DNA of 64,000 bases, from NCBI GenBank assembly GCA_036676195.1, contig JAKFDK010000140.1, forward strand, positions 21,342-85,341, in the 5' to 3' direction. Source of the DNA: JAKFDK01 sp036676195. Lineage in GTDB: Bacteria; Bacillota; Sulfobacillia; Symbiobacteriales; ZC4RG38. Each line of letters starts with the position of its first letter. Within the stretch, counting starts at the first letter, position 1. Shown here piece after piece: positions 16,426 through 25,121 of the stretch. The notes under the pieces were generated by a model. That model had not been told where the DNA came from and made no database searches. It saw nothing but the letters and a program-made list of their open reading frames with translations. The position numbers were made by a program, and so were the translations under genes.

Positions 16426-17307
16426 GTGTTGCGCCTCTTGCGTTGGCTGGTTTGGGCCGGCCTGTTTCTGGTTTTTGTCCGCGGCGCGGCGACCATTGTG
16501 CTGCCCGGCACAGCCGCTGAGCCAACTGTCGCCCAGGCGGCGGCGGTAGCAGTAGAGCCAGACGGATTGCGAGCCTTCCCGCTGCTGTTCGCCAGTGAAT
16601 ACCTGACCTGGCGGGCCGGCGACCCGGAGGAGCGGGTCGGTCGGCTGCGGCCCTATTTGAGCGCCAATCTCGATAACCAGGCCGGATGGAAAATGGACGC
16701 GTCCGGGCGCAACCAGACCGTGTCGGCGACGTGGGTTTATGGGGTTCAGGCGCTCAGCAGTACGCGCTGGCTAGTCACAGTGGCGGCCAGGGTTGAAGTT
16801 GGGGCCGCCGCAGGTGCCCAGGCCGGGGCAGGGCTGGTGGCGGCCGCTCCGGGGAACGGGCCGGCCACACGCACGCTCTTCCTGGCGGTGCCGGTCGCCC
16901 CCAGCGGAGGCGGCTGGGTGGTTTACGACTACCCGACCCTGATTCCGCCCCCGACGGCCGCTGGTTTTAACGAGCCCCTGGCCTACGGCCAGACAGTCAC
17001 CGATGAGGGTGATCGGGTGCGGCGGCTGCTCACCGGCTTCTTCCGGGCCTACACCGGGGCCGGCGGCGAGGACGTCAGCTACTATCTGCTACCTGGGGTG
17101 CCGGCACCGGGGCACCTGGACCTGTTTTCCCTGGAGTCGGTGGACGACGTGACGCTCGTGCGGTCGGGGGCGGACACCTGGGCCCTGGCCGGCGTAACGC
17201 TGCACGACCCGTCCACGGGGGCCCGGTTAACCACCCGGTACACATTGAATGTCTTGGAGCAAAGCGGTCGTTGGTATATCAAAGAGATCTTGCAGCGGGG
17301 TGTTTAG
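16426..17307 (+). CDS. TcpC-family conjugal transfer protein (VirB8-like)
   Basis: Bitopic membrane protein of 293 residues: N-terminal transmembrane helix (about 5-30), then two NTF2-like domains outside the membrane, as in TcpC of pCW3 and Orf13 of Tn916. The recognisable stretch is FNEPLAYGQTVTDEGDRV followed by FFRAYTGAGGEDVSYYL, and the C-terminus ends in GRWYIKEI. TcpC is an essential scaffold of Gram-positive conjugation channels. It opens a five-gene cluster with overlapping or near-overlapping ends. GTG start. Confidence 0.8.
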   Translation: MLRLLRWLVWAGLFLVFVRGAATIVLPGTAAEPTVAQAAAVAVEPDGLRAFPLLFASEYLTWRAGDPEERVGRLRPYLSANLDNQAGWKMDASGRNQTVSATWVYGVQALSSTRWLVTVAARVEVGAAAGAQAGAGLVAAAPGNGPATRTLFLAVPVAPSGGGWVVYDYPTLIPPPTAAGFNEPLAYGQTVTDEGDRVRRLLTGFFRAYTGAGGEDVSYYLLPGVPAPGHLDLFSLESVDDVTLVRSGADTWALAGVTLHDPSTGARLTTRYTLNVLEQSGRWYIKEILQRGV

Positions 17308-17310
17308 CTG

Positions 17311-17637
17311 ATGCAGCGCTTCTATCGGTCTGTCGTGTCCGCCCTGTGTACCCTGCCCTTCCTTGTTACCACTGCTCTGGCCGCCAGCCCCAATAACCCC
17401 GGCGTAGGGGGCGGGGTGAACCCCGGCGTCCGCATTGGTGAATGGATTCAGCATAACGTGGCGGCCCTGTTCGCCCCCTTGATTGGCCTGGTGGCCCTGT
17501 ACTACCTGATGCGGCGGGAGTTTACCAGGTTCCTCTCCTTTGCCGTGTTTGCGGTCCTGGTAGCGTTGTTCGTCTTTGCCGGCACTGACTTCAAGGAGGC
17601 CGCCGTGGGCCTGGCGCGCTGGATCATCGGCCGGTGA
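17311..17637 (+). CDS. Small conjugation-associated membrane protein (TcpD-like)
   Basis: A 108-residue protein with a cleavable signal-like N-terminus ending in ALA, a Gly/Pro-rich segment, and two hydrophobic helices (about 46-66 and 73-93). Size, topology and position between TcpC and TcpE match TcpD of Tn916-type systems. Assignment rests mainly on context. Confidence 0.6.
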   Translation: MQRFYRSVVSALCTLPFLVTTALAASPNNPGVGGGVNPGVRIGEWIQHNVAALFAPLIGLVALYYLMRREFTRFLSFAVFAVLVALFVFAGTDFKEAAVGLARWIIGR

Positions 17638-18050
17638 TGGATAAGGTTCGCATTCGCACCTACCGTCAGGTTTGGCGCCAGGAACACCTGATTTACCAGA
17701 TTGAACGCATCCGCCTGCCTTTTCCAGTCAGCCTGCGTCAGGCCGGCGTGTTTGCGGCAACGGCCCTGGTGATGGGTGTTGTCAGCCACCTGCCCGGGAT
17801 GGTCCGGATTTCCCCCGCCATCCGTTACCTGCTGGTCCCCGGCCTCGTGACCTGGTTCCTCACCCGCCAGCGCCTGGACGGTAAGCCACCGCTCCGGTGG
17901 CTGACCTCCTGGTTGGAATACCTGGTCAGTCCCCGGCGGCTGAATCGGTTCCGGCCCATGGCCGGGTTCGGGCGGCTACGTTTTGGACCCTCACCGGGAC
18001 CGAGGCGCTTGCGCCTGAGGAACCTTCTGCATCACTCGCAAAAGGGATGA
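17634..18050 (+). CDS. TcpE-family conjugal transfer membrane protein
   Basis: The 138-residue protein fits the TcpE family: a basic N-terminus IRTYRQVWRQEHLIYQIE, two closely spaced transmembrane helices (about 38-80), then a basic C-terminal tail. It overlaps the upstream gene by ATGA and the VirB4 gene by ATGA. TcpE helps assemble the transfer channel. Confidence 0.75.
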   Translation: MMDKVRIRTYRQVWRQEHLIYQIERIRLPFPVSLRQAGVFAATALVMGVVSHLPGMVRISPAIRYLLVPGLVTWFLTRQRLDGKPPLRWLTSWLEYLVSPRRLNRFRPMAGFGRLRFGPSPGPRRLRLRNLLHHSQKG

Positions 18051-20524
18051 AGGGCGTGCGCTTTCCCCTCTGTTATTTTGAACAGAATCTGATCGTGGGC
18101 CGAGACCGGCAGGTCTGGGCAGTCTTCGTGCTGCGGCCGTGGCATTACGAGCATCTGGGCCGGTCGGTGCGGCTGAGCCTGCTCTGGCGCCTGTCGCGCC
18201 TATTCTGGGACCTTCCGGATACAGAAGCGCAACTGCTGATGATCCCGCGCACCCTGCGGGCGGCCGCACACTTGCAGCGCCTGGCGGAGCAAGCAGACGG
18301 ACCCCTGGCCGAAGTGGCGGCCCACTACTGCACGCAGGCGGCGGCGCGCCTGGCCGGCGCCCGGGAAGGGACAGGCTACGAGTATTACCTGGCACTGCGC
18401 CTGCCCCCGGCCACGGCGGCCATGCAGCAATGGCGCCCGTACCTGCGCAGCCTGTGGCAGGAGCCCAGGCGCTTTGTGGACGAGTTCCTGGGTCTGGCTC
18501 CGCCGCGGCTCCTGAACGATGAACTGGAAGATTATCTGGCCAGGGAAGAGACCCTGTACGAACGGTTGAGCCGGGTGTGTAAGGTCGACCGGGCCAATGA
18601 GCAGCAGATTGCCTGGCTGATTCGCCGGGCCTTTTGGCGCGGCATTGATGAGCCGCCGGACCGGCCGGGCTGGCGGCCCGACACCCTGGCCACGGCCCGA
18701 CCCGATGGCGCTGTGGAGCTCCAGCCCCTGGAATCGGAAATCACCACCCTCACTGAGGGGGAGATGGACCTCAGCCACCCGCGCCGGGTGGCCCTGACCC
18801 AGGTGACCCCACAGGGTGAGGCAACAGGGCTGACCAGCTTCGGTTATGTGGCTGACCTGCCGGACGAGCTGCTCTTCCCCGGCTGCGAGTGGCTGTATGG
18901 GCTGCAGGACCTGCCCTTCCCGGTCGAGGTGTCCCTGCGCTGGGCCACACAGCCGTATGAGCAGGTGCTGGCGGCGGTGAGGCGCAAGCGTCTGGAGATC
19001 GGTGACCAGGACGAGCATACCCGCCGCGCCGGGGAAGAAGTGCCCATTGCGCTGCTGATGGCCCAGGACCAGGTGGCGCAGTTAGAGCATGACCTGAAGG
19101 AACGCCGCTTTCCCACCGCCCTGGTGAGCGTGAGCACGGCGGTATCCGGCCAGGACGTGAGGGAACTGCAGGAGCGGGTGCGGCATGTCCAGTCCCACTT
19201 CAATTCCTTTCAGATCGGACTGGAAGTACCGGCCGGGGACCAACTGAAGGCGTTCGTGGAGCACCTGCCCGGCGCTCCCCGGCAGATGCGCGACTATATC
19301 CACCGGGTGCCGCCGGAGGTGGTAGCAGCCTCGATGTTCCTGGGCACCCATGCCCTGGGCGATCAGACCGGACCTTATGTGGGCCGGACAGGGATGCTGC
19401 GCCGGCCGGTTTACATGGACCCGGCGCTGCCACCGCAACTCAACCGGTCGGCATCCATGGCATTTCTGGGTTCCCTGGGCGGGGGCAAGAGCTTTGCTGC
19501 CAACCTCCTGACTTACCTGGCCGTGGTGTTCAGCGGGGCGCAGGCGCTGGTGCTCGACCCCAAGGGTGAGCGGGGCCACTGGCCCCAGGACCTGCCCGAG
19601 CTGGAGGGGCACCTGCGGGTGATTACCCTGGGCCCGCAGGACGCCAACAGCGGGCGGCTGGACCCCTTCATTCTGGCCCGCGGCCTCGATGAAGAGGGGT
19701 TGCGGGAAACGGGCAACCTGGCCGTTTCGCTCCTGAGTTTCTTGGGTAATATCGCCACCGGCGACCCACGTTTTCTGGCGCTGATGGCGGCGGTGGAAGC
19801 GGTGGCGCAGCAACCGTCTCCGGCCCTGGGCCGGGTGGTGGACCGGCTGGAGGCCATGGGCGCACACGACCCCGCCGTGGCCGACCTGGCGCAGTATTAC
19901 CGTGCCCTGAGCCAACGGGCCTACGCGAACCTGATTTTTGGCCAGGGGCACGAGCAGGGGCTGGACCTGAACCACCGGCTGAACGTGCTGCAACTGCAGC
20001 AACTGGTGATGCCGCCGGCGGGCAAGCCCCGGCAGGAATACAGCCTGGAAGAACTGCTCTCCGTCGCCCTGATGCACGCCGTCACGGCCTTTGCCACCCA
20101 GTTCACCCGCCGGGACCGGGGCACCTTCAAGATCGTGCTGCTGGACGAGGCCTGGGCGTTGCTGGCCAGCAGTCAGGGCCGTACCCTGGTTTCGCACCTC
20201 CTACGCACCGGACGGGCGCTGAACAACGCCGTCTATCTGGTGAGCCAGAACGTGGCGGACCTGTTGGACGAAACCCTGCGCAACAACGTGGGCATGAAGC
20301 TGATATTCCGCTCCCAGGACCAGGGTGAGGTGGAACGGGCGCTGGCCTTTTTGAGCCTGGAGGCAGACGCCGAGAACGTGGCCGCCCTGCGCGGGCTGGA
20401 GACGGGTCAGGCGTTGATGCAGGATCTGGAGGGGCGGGTGGGCGTGCTTACCCTTGACTCGGTCTTCCCGCATCTGCTGCAGGCCTTTGACACACGGCCC
20501 CGGCGGGGGGAGGTACGGGCATGA
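18047..20524 (+). CDS. VirB4/TraE-family ATPase (TcpF-like)
   Basis: This protein of 825 residues is the energy-supplying ATPase of the secretion channel. The P-loop is GSLGGGKS near residue 478 and the Walker B segment IVLLDEAWALL near 695, followed by a conserved LRTGRALNNAVYLVSQN stretch and FRSQDQGEVE, all typical of VirB4. I chose ATG 18047, which overlaps the TcpE stop (ATGA); an ATG 50 codons upstream lies inside TcpE and gives unrelated sequence. Confidence 0.88.
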   Translation: MKGVRFPLCYFEQNLIVGRDRQVWAVFVLRPWHYEHLGRSVRLSLLWRLSRLFWDLPDTEAQLLMIPRTLRAAAHLQRLAEQADGPLAEVAAHYCTQAAARLAGAREGTGYEYYLALRLPPATAAMQQWRPYLRSLWQEPRRFVDEFLGLAPPRLLNDELEDYLAREETLYERLSRVCKVDRANEQQIAWLIRRAFWRGIDEPPDRPGWRPDTLATARPDGAVELQPLESEITTLTEGEMDLSHPRRVALTQVTPQGEATGLTSFGYVADLPDELLFPGCEWLYGLQDLPFPVEVSLRWATQPYEQVLAAVRRKRLEIGDQDEHTRRAGEEVPIALLMAQDQVAQLEHDLKERRFPTALVSVSTAVSGQDVRELQERVRHVQSHFNSFQIGLEVPAGDQLKAFVEHLPGAPRQMRDYIHRVPPEVVAASMFLGTHALGDQTGPYVGRTGMLRRPVYMDPALPPQLNRSASMAFLGSLGGGKSFAANLLTYLAVVFSGAQALVLDPKGERGHWPQDLPELEGHLRVITLGPQDANSGRLDPFILARGLDEEGLRETGNLAVSLLSFLGNIATGDPRFLALMAAVEAVAQQPSPALGRVVDRLEAMGAHDPAVADLAQYYRALSQRAYANLIFGQGHEQGLDLNHRLNVLQLQQLVMPPAGKPRQEYSLEELLSVALMHAVTAFATQFTRRDRGTFKIVLLDEAWALLASSQGRTLVSHLLRTGRALNNAVYLVSQNVADLLDETLRNNVGMKLIFRSQDQGEVERALAFLSLEADAENVAALRGLETGQALMQDLEGRVGVLTLDSVFPHLLQAFDTRPRRGEVRA

Positions 20525-22293
20525 GCCAGCCCGTGCCGGCACCGGGCCGACCCCTGCGCCGTCTACTTGTGCCAGGCGTGCTGGCCGCCGTGCTCGTGCT
20601 GCTGATTGCGGGCGGACGCCCGGCCGGGGCGGCGGCGGCCCCGGCCGGGTCTGCTGCCGCCTATGGCGGGGCGGCCCTGCTGCCGCCCCGCCCACCGGGA
20701 GCCCCCGATTACGGTGAGGCCGTTCCGCTTTACGAGCAATACCCGGCCGACGCCTACGCGCTGGACAGCCAGGTTGGCATGATGGACCCGGCGGGCAAGC
20801 TGCTGCACCTGGCCACCAATCTGCCGATGACCGCCAAGGCCTGGCTGCTCCAGCTTTCCATCCGGGCAGCGGAATATGCCGTTTCCGGCGATGTCCTGGC
20901 ACCACTGGCGCAGCGCGCCGCCGACGCCATGGCGGCACTGCGGCGCTGGTTCTGGCAAGTGGAGGGGGCCCCCCTGGTGGCGGGTGCCCTGGCAGTGGCC
21001 GGGCTGTGGGCCCTGGTGGGCGCCCTGTTCGGGCGCATGACGCGTGCGCTGCAGGCGCTGGGCGGAACGGCACTGGTACTGGTGGCATCCCTGGCCCTAC
21101 TGGAGGTGGCGCCGGCAGTACTGCAGACAGGGCAGCAGCTCACCCGGGCGGCTGCCGTGCAGACCCACGCTGCGGTGGCAGCAGCCACCGGGTCGGGAAA
21201 CGGTCCCAGTCTGATCCAACAGGCCGGGTCGGTGGCGTGGAATGCCCTGGTCTATCAGCCATGGCTGGCGGCGGAATTCACCAGTGCCGATGCGGCGACG
21301 GCGTATGCCGCCTCCGGTCTGCCGGGCGGCCGGATTCTGGCCATGCCGGCCTCTGAGCGCCTGAAGCTGTACTTCGATTACCGGACCTTCTCCTCCGATG
21401 TTGATCGGCGTGTCTACTTTGCCCCCTGGACCGAAGACCACGCCTTCCGCCGGATGATCATCGCCCTGGTCACCCTGGCCGCCGCTGTGGCGTATGCAGG
21501 CGTTGGCTTATTACTGGCCGGTGGCGTGCTGTTCCACCAGTTGGCCCTGCTGGCCGTCCTGGTGCTGCTGCCGCTCTGGCTGCTGGCTGCCCTGTGGTGG
21601 CCGGCGGCCAGCCTGCGTGCACTCAGGCGGATTCTGGGCGCGGGTCTGGGAGCGTTGCTCTGGCAGGTAGTTCTGGCCATTGTTTTGGGGGCCCTGCAGG
21701 CGCTGACCCTGGCGGTGGGCACTGCCCTGCCGGGCACCGGCTGGATGGCGCAGGCCCTGGTTTTGGGCGTGCTGGCGGCCGCCGTTTATCGCTACCGGGT
21801 GGCCTGGCTGCGGCCGTTCAGCCCCCGACCGCCCGCTGCGGCGGCGGGCGGCACCGGGCACGTCGCTGCCGCAGCGGGCACAGGGCCTGGCTCGCGTCGG
21901 CGCGGTCTGGCGGGGGCCACCGTGTCTGTCCTCGAACCGGCATCCACCCCGTTGCTGTTCGCCGAGAGGCCGCGCTCCCAGCCGGCCCCGGCCCCCGCCC
22001 CCGCCCCGGTCTCGGCTCCGGCCGCAGCGCCGGCCGCAGCGCCGGCCGCGGCAGAGACTGCGGCAGTTTCGGCCGCGGCCGGGCGCAACGATTTCCGCCG
22101 CGAGATGTACCTGTTACACCGGAACCTGGAGGCCAGGCGTGACGTGCCCGGTCAAACTCCGGTGTCGGCAGCGCCGGCCGGGGCAGCGAACGTGAAAAAG
22201 CCGATGCCGACCGGCCGCAGCCCGGAAGGGCGTAGCCAGCCCCCCGGGCTACCGTCTGACGACGAAATCCCGCGCCAGCGGCCACAGCCGTAG
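20521..22293 (+). CDS. VirB6-like polytopic conjugation protein (TcpH-like)
   Basis: Protein of 590 residues with a signal-like N-terminus, then about seven hydrophobic helices between residues 135 and 430, including the WNALVYQPWLAAEF segment that resembles VirB6/Orf15 proteins of Tn916-type elements. The last 150 residues are low-complexity Ala/Pro-rich and probably cytoplasmic. It overlaps VirB4 by four bases and is the last gene of the module. No relaxase, coupling ATPase or cell-wall hydrolase follows. Confidence 0.75.
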   Translation: MSQPVPAPGRPLRRLLVPGVLAAVLVLLIAGGRPAGAAAAPAGSAAAYGGAALLPPRPPGAPDYGEAVPLYEQYPADAYALDSQVGMMDPAGKLLHLATNLPMTAKAWLLQLSIRAAEYAVSGDVLAPLAQRAADAMAALRRWFWQVEGAPLVAGALAVAGLWALVGALFGRMTRALQALGGTALVLVASLALLEVAPAVLQTGQQLTRAAAVQTHAAVAAATGSGNGPSLIQQAGSVAWNALVYQPWLAAEFTSADAATAYAASGLPGGRILAMPASERLKLYFDYRTFSSDVDRRVYFAPWTEDHAFRRMIIALVTLAAAVAYAGVGLLLAGGVLFHQLALLAVLVLLPLWLLAALWWPAASLRALRRILGAGLGALLWQVVLAIVLGALQALTLAVGTALPGTGWMAQALVLGVLAAAVYRYRVAWLRPFSPRPPAAAAGGTGHVAAAAGTGPGSRRRGLAGATVSVLEPASTPLLFAERPRSQPAPAPAPAPVSAPAAAPAAAPAAAETAAVSAAAGRNDFRREMYLLHRNLEARRDVPGQTPVSAAPAGAANVKKPMPTGRSPEGRSQPPGLPSDDEIPRQRPQP

Positions 22294-22301
22294 GCGGAGA
22301 A

Positions 22302-22355
22302 AAAGCGGGCCGGATCGACCTCTGGGGACAGAGGCGATCCAGGCCCGCTTTGTCA
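22302..22355. terminator. Terminator between the convergent conjugation module and CRP-family gene
   Basis: A long stem (AAAGCGGGCC with GGCCCGCTTT, then GGATCG with CGATCC, and an inner CCTCTG pairing) is flanked by A4 and T3. It lies between genes that converge on it. Confidence 0.7.
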
Positions 22356-22366
22356 TGCTCCCAACT

Positions 22367-23080
22367 CTAGTCTCCCTGGTGTCCATCCTGTCTGTGGGCC
22401 AGGCGGCCCAGTGCGACTTCGTCCAGCACCACCAGCCAGCGCTTGTCCAGGTCGATGACCCCCTGGCGCCGGAGATCGTTTAACACCTTATTGGCCGTAA
22501 TCCGCGAAGTTCCGGTGATTTGGCCGAGTTCCTGGTGAGTAATCCGGATTTGAATCCGCTTGCCCCGCGGATGGGGAACACCGTAGATATCGGCCAACTG
22601 ATGCACAAGGTGATAAACCCGGCTCTGGGCACTACGGAAGGTCATGTCCTCGATCTGCAGGGCACACAGCCTGAGCTTGCGCAGCACCGACATGACAAAT
22701 GCCTGTATGACCTGGGGATTCGACTCCAGTTCCTTGTAAATCAGAGCCTTGGGGAAACTGAGAATCTCCGAACGCTCGGTGGTAATGGCATGGGCAAAGT
22801 GGGGATATCCGTCCATAAACGTTTCCCCGAACAGGCTGCCCGGCCCCAGGATCGCCAGAATCTTTTCCGCCCCATTGGCATGCAGAATCGTGATTTTGAC
22901 GGTACCTTTGCGGACGTAAAAGAGGCAGTCGTTCACTTCCCCCTGGCAGTAAAGCACGGTTTTAGCCGGGTACGTGCGGCAGGTGCCCTTGCTGGCAAAG
23001 CAGTCCCAGTACCCTCCATAGTTCCTGACAAAGGGCGACTGGACGCCTGTCAAGTCGTTCTGCTGCATCCTGATTGCCAC
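22367..23080 (-). CDS. CRP/FNR-family transcriptional regulator
   Basis: The protein of 237 residues has a cyclic-nucleotide-binding-like domain (about 35-140) with GSLFGETFMDG in the beta-roll, a dimerisation helix, and a winged helix-turn-helix (LGQITGTSRITANKVLNDL) near the C-terminus. Four cysteines (27, 34, 45, 52) precede or enter the sensor domain, so a redox or Fe-S switch is possible, but spacing differs from FNR. The Arg that contacts cAMP is not evident, so the effector is unknown. It is divergent from the 2-oxoacid oxidoreductase/molybdoenzyme cluster and may control it. GTG 23080 or ATG 23068. Confidence 0.85.
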   Translation of the reverse strand: MAIRMQQNDLTGVQSPFVRNYGGYWDCFASKGTCRTYPAKTVLYCQGEVNDCLFYVRKGTVKITILHANGAEKILAILGPGSLFGETFMDGYPHFAHAITTERSEILSFPKALIYKELESNPQVIQAFVMSVLRKLRLCALQIEDMTFRSAQSRVYHLVHQLADIYGVPHPRGKRIQIRITHQELGQITGTSRITANKVLNDLRRQGVIDLDKRWLVVLDEVALGRLAHRQDGHQGD

Positions 23081-23108
23081 CTTTCCCTCTGTCGGTAGAT
23101 TGCAGCGA

Positions 23109-23163
23109 GCCGCCTGTACAAGGCGGCTATTGTCGTATTTTGAACCTATCCTTAATCATTAAG
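23109..23163. promoter_or_regulatory. Palindromes in the divergent regulatory region
   Basis: Two elements lie in the region between the CRP-family gene and the oxidoreductase cluster. A 13-base perfect palindrome CTTAATCATTAAG is at 23151-23163; it is a plausible regulator site, though its half-site spacing (1 base) is not the usual N4 of FNR/CprK boxes. A hairpin with 7-bp stem AGCCGCC/GGCGGCT is at 23109-23129, inside the probable leader of the regulator gene. On the plus strand an extended -10 TGCTAGAAT ends at 23294, 26 bases before the first gene. Confidence 0.4.
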
Positions 23164-23320
23164 TATAAAAACCAGAGTATTCCGCATTACCGACTACTCG
23201 AATTCGCTGCCTCGCATGCCAATCCTTCAATCTCAGATGATTTTCTTATTTGTGTATCCGGCTTTGCATTGTTGGACAAGCCCTGTTGCTAGAATGAGCT
23301 CAAGCCAGGGGGGGTGGACA

Positions 23321-23893
23321 GTGAAGGAGATACGCATTCATGGCCGCGGGGGCCAGGGGGCCGTCATGGCTTCAGAAATCCTGGTACGGGCCCTGGTGGC
23401 CGAAGGGAAGCATGGTGCGGCCATTCCGGCCTTTGGGTTTGAGCGGCGGGGGGCCCCGGTGCAGGCGTTTGTGCGCCTGAACCATGAGCCGATCTGGGAG
23501 AAAACCCAGGTCTATACCCCCGACTGTGTGGTGGTGATGGACCCGACCTTACTGCGGGCTGTTAACGTATATACCGGCCTGGGTGGGGATGGCATCCTGC
23601 TGTTGAACCGGACCAGCCAGCCCACAGACCTGTCCCCGTTGGTGAAGAAGGTGGCCCTGGTAGACGCCACCGGCATTGCCACTAAAGAACTGGGCCGGCC
23701 TGTCATCAATACCACCATTTTAGGTGCTCTGGCCGCTGCCACCGGTTGGGTAGGTCTGGAGCCGTTGCTGGTAGCCATGCGGGACTTCTTTGCCGGATTC
23801 CTCCACGTGGACGTGGAGAAGAACGTGCGGGCGGCACGCCGGGCGTACAACGAAACGGCTATATACACAACGGGGGGTGCCGCCCGTGCATAA
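23321..23893 (+). CDS. 2-oxoacid:ferredoxin oxidoreductase gamma subunit
   Basis: The gamma subunit (190 residues) of a four-subunit pyruvate-ferredoxin-oxidoreductase-family enzyme. It starts KEIRIHGRGGQGAVMASEIL, the standard gamma signature, and contains NRTSQPTDL and the conserved NTTILGALAAATG. GTG 23321 is preceded by a run of G at six-base spacing; upstream in-frame codons to 23216 do not look coding. The whole enzyme decarboxylates a 2-oxoacid with CoA and ferredoxin. Substrate class (aryl versus branched-chain) cannot be fixed from sequence. Confidence 0.88.
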   Translation: MKEIRIHGRGGQGAVMASEILVRALVAEGKHGAAIPAFGFERRGAPVQAFVRLNHEPIWEKTQVYTPDCVVVMDPTLLRAVNVYTGLGGDGILLLNRTSQPTDLSPLVKKVALVDATGIATKELGRPVINTTILGALAAATGWVGLEPLLVAMRDFFAGFLHVDVEKNVRAARRAYNETAIYTTGGAARA

Positions 23894-24833
23894 CAGGCTG
23901 GAGCACCTGATCTGGCTGCTCCGGGATCGGACCCCGATCAAGCGCACGTACGAGTCGCTCAAAGACCGTCCCGATGGGGTCAGCCCCGGGTTTGCCGCCT
24001 GCGTGGGGTGCAACGCCGAACTGGCCTTACGCCTGACCACCAGGACCCTGGGACCGGACGTAATCATGGCGATTCCTCCCGGGTGCATGGGCGGTTGTGC
24101 GCCCGGATATGGCCGCGAAAGCGGAATGAAGGTGACGACGGTCATGCCCTTGATGGACAACGCCGCGGCCATGGCTTCGGGCCTGCAACGGGCGATTGAA
24201 CGCCAGAGCAAGAACACGCGGGTGGTGGTTTTCGCCGGCGACGGTGCCACCGGCGACATCGGGTTGCAGTGCCTGTCGGCGGCAGCCGAGCGGCGGGAAA
24301 ACATCCTGTACGTCTGCTATGACAACGAAGGCTACATGAACACCGGTGTGCAGCGCAGCGGCACCACTTCCACCGGGACCCAAACCACCACCACGCCGGT
24401 GGGCAAGGCGAAGCGGGGCAAGCCGGAGGCGCCCAAGGATGTGCCCATGGTGGTTCTGGCCAGCAATGCCGCTTACGTGGCCACCGCCAGTACCGCGTTC
24501 CCGGCCGACTTCGCCCACAAATTGCGCAAGGCGGCCAATGTCACGAATGGCCTGGCTTACCTGCATCTGTTTTCGCCCTGCCCGGTGGGCTGGCATTTCC
24601 CGCCGGAAAAGACGATTGAAATTGGCCGTATGGCAGTGGAAACCAGGTTCTTCTCGCTGTGGGAGGCGGTGGAGGGCAGGGTTCGGCTGACCCGAACCGT
24701 TTACTCGCCCCGGCCCCTGGATGACTACCTGACACTGATCGGCAAGTACAGCCACCTGTCGCCCGCGGAGCGGCAGGCCCTGCAGGTACAGGCCGATGAG
24801 CGCTGGGCACGCCTGAAACGGCTGCTAGGTTAG
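23886..24833 (+). CDS. 2-oxoacid:ferredoxin oxidoreductase beta subunit (thiamine-diphosphate-binding)
   Basis: The beta subunit (315 residues) carries the thiamine diphosphate site: GDGATGDIG followed about 25 residues later by DNEGYMNTG. Cysteines in ACVGCNAE and PPGCMGGC are as expected for the proximal cluster of PorB/PadI-type subunits. GTG 23886 overlaps the gamma stop by eight bases. Confidence 0.88.
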   Translation: MHNRLEHLIWLLRDRTPIKRTYESLKDRPDGVSPGFAACVGCNAELALRLTTRTLGPDVIMAIPPGCMGGCAPGYGRESGMKVTTVMPLMDNAAAMASGLQRAIERQSKNTRVVVFAGDGATGDIGLQCLSAAAERRENILYVCYDNEGYMNTGVQRSGTTSTGTQTTTTPVGKAKRGKPEAPKDVPMVVLASNAAYVATASTAFPADFAHKLRKAANVTNGLAYLHLFSPCPVGWHFPPEKTIEIGRMAVETRFFSLWEAVEGRVRLTRTVYSPRPLDDYLTLIGKYSHLSPAERQALQVQADERWARLKRLLG

Positions 24834-24847
24834 GGGGAGAGAGCAGC

Positions 24848-25117
24848 ATGGCTACCCGGGATGATGATTTTGTAACACCGGTGGCCCGTGGCCTTCAGGT
24901 GATCCCCACCGGCAGTTGGCGCAGCCAGCGACCCGTGACCGAGGCGAAAAAGTGCTGGCTCTGCGGCACCTGTTGGCTTTACTGCCCGGTACAGGCCCGC
25001 TATGACGCCGGTGGTCATATGGACACAGGGTTGGATTTCTGCAAGGGTTGCGGGATTTGTGCCAACGAATGCCCGGCCGGGGCCATCACCATGGTGCCCG
25101 AGCCGGCGGAAGGGTGA
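24848..25117 (+). CDS. 2-oxoacid:ferredoxin oxidoreductase delta subunit (2[4Fe-4S] ferredoxin)
   Basis: An 89-residue ferredoxin with CWLCGTCWLYCP and CKGCGICANECP, the delta subunit that carries electrons out of the enzyme. It lies between beta and alpha genes with short spacers. Confidence 0.9.
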   Translation: MATRDDDFVTPVARGLQVIPTGSWRSQRPVTEAKKCWLCGTCWLYCPVQARYDAGGHMDTGLDFCKGCGICANECPAGAITMVPEPAEG

Positions 25118-25121
25118 GAGC

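Noticed and set aside
16141..22293. Integrative conjugative element with integrase and att sites
   Set aside because: No integrase, excisionase, relaxase or flanking direct repeats could be found; only the channel genes are present.
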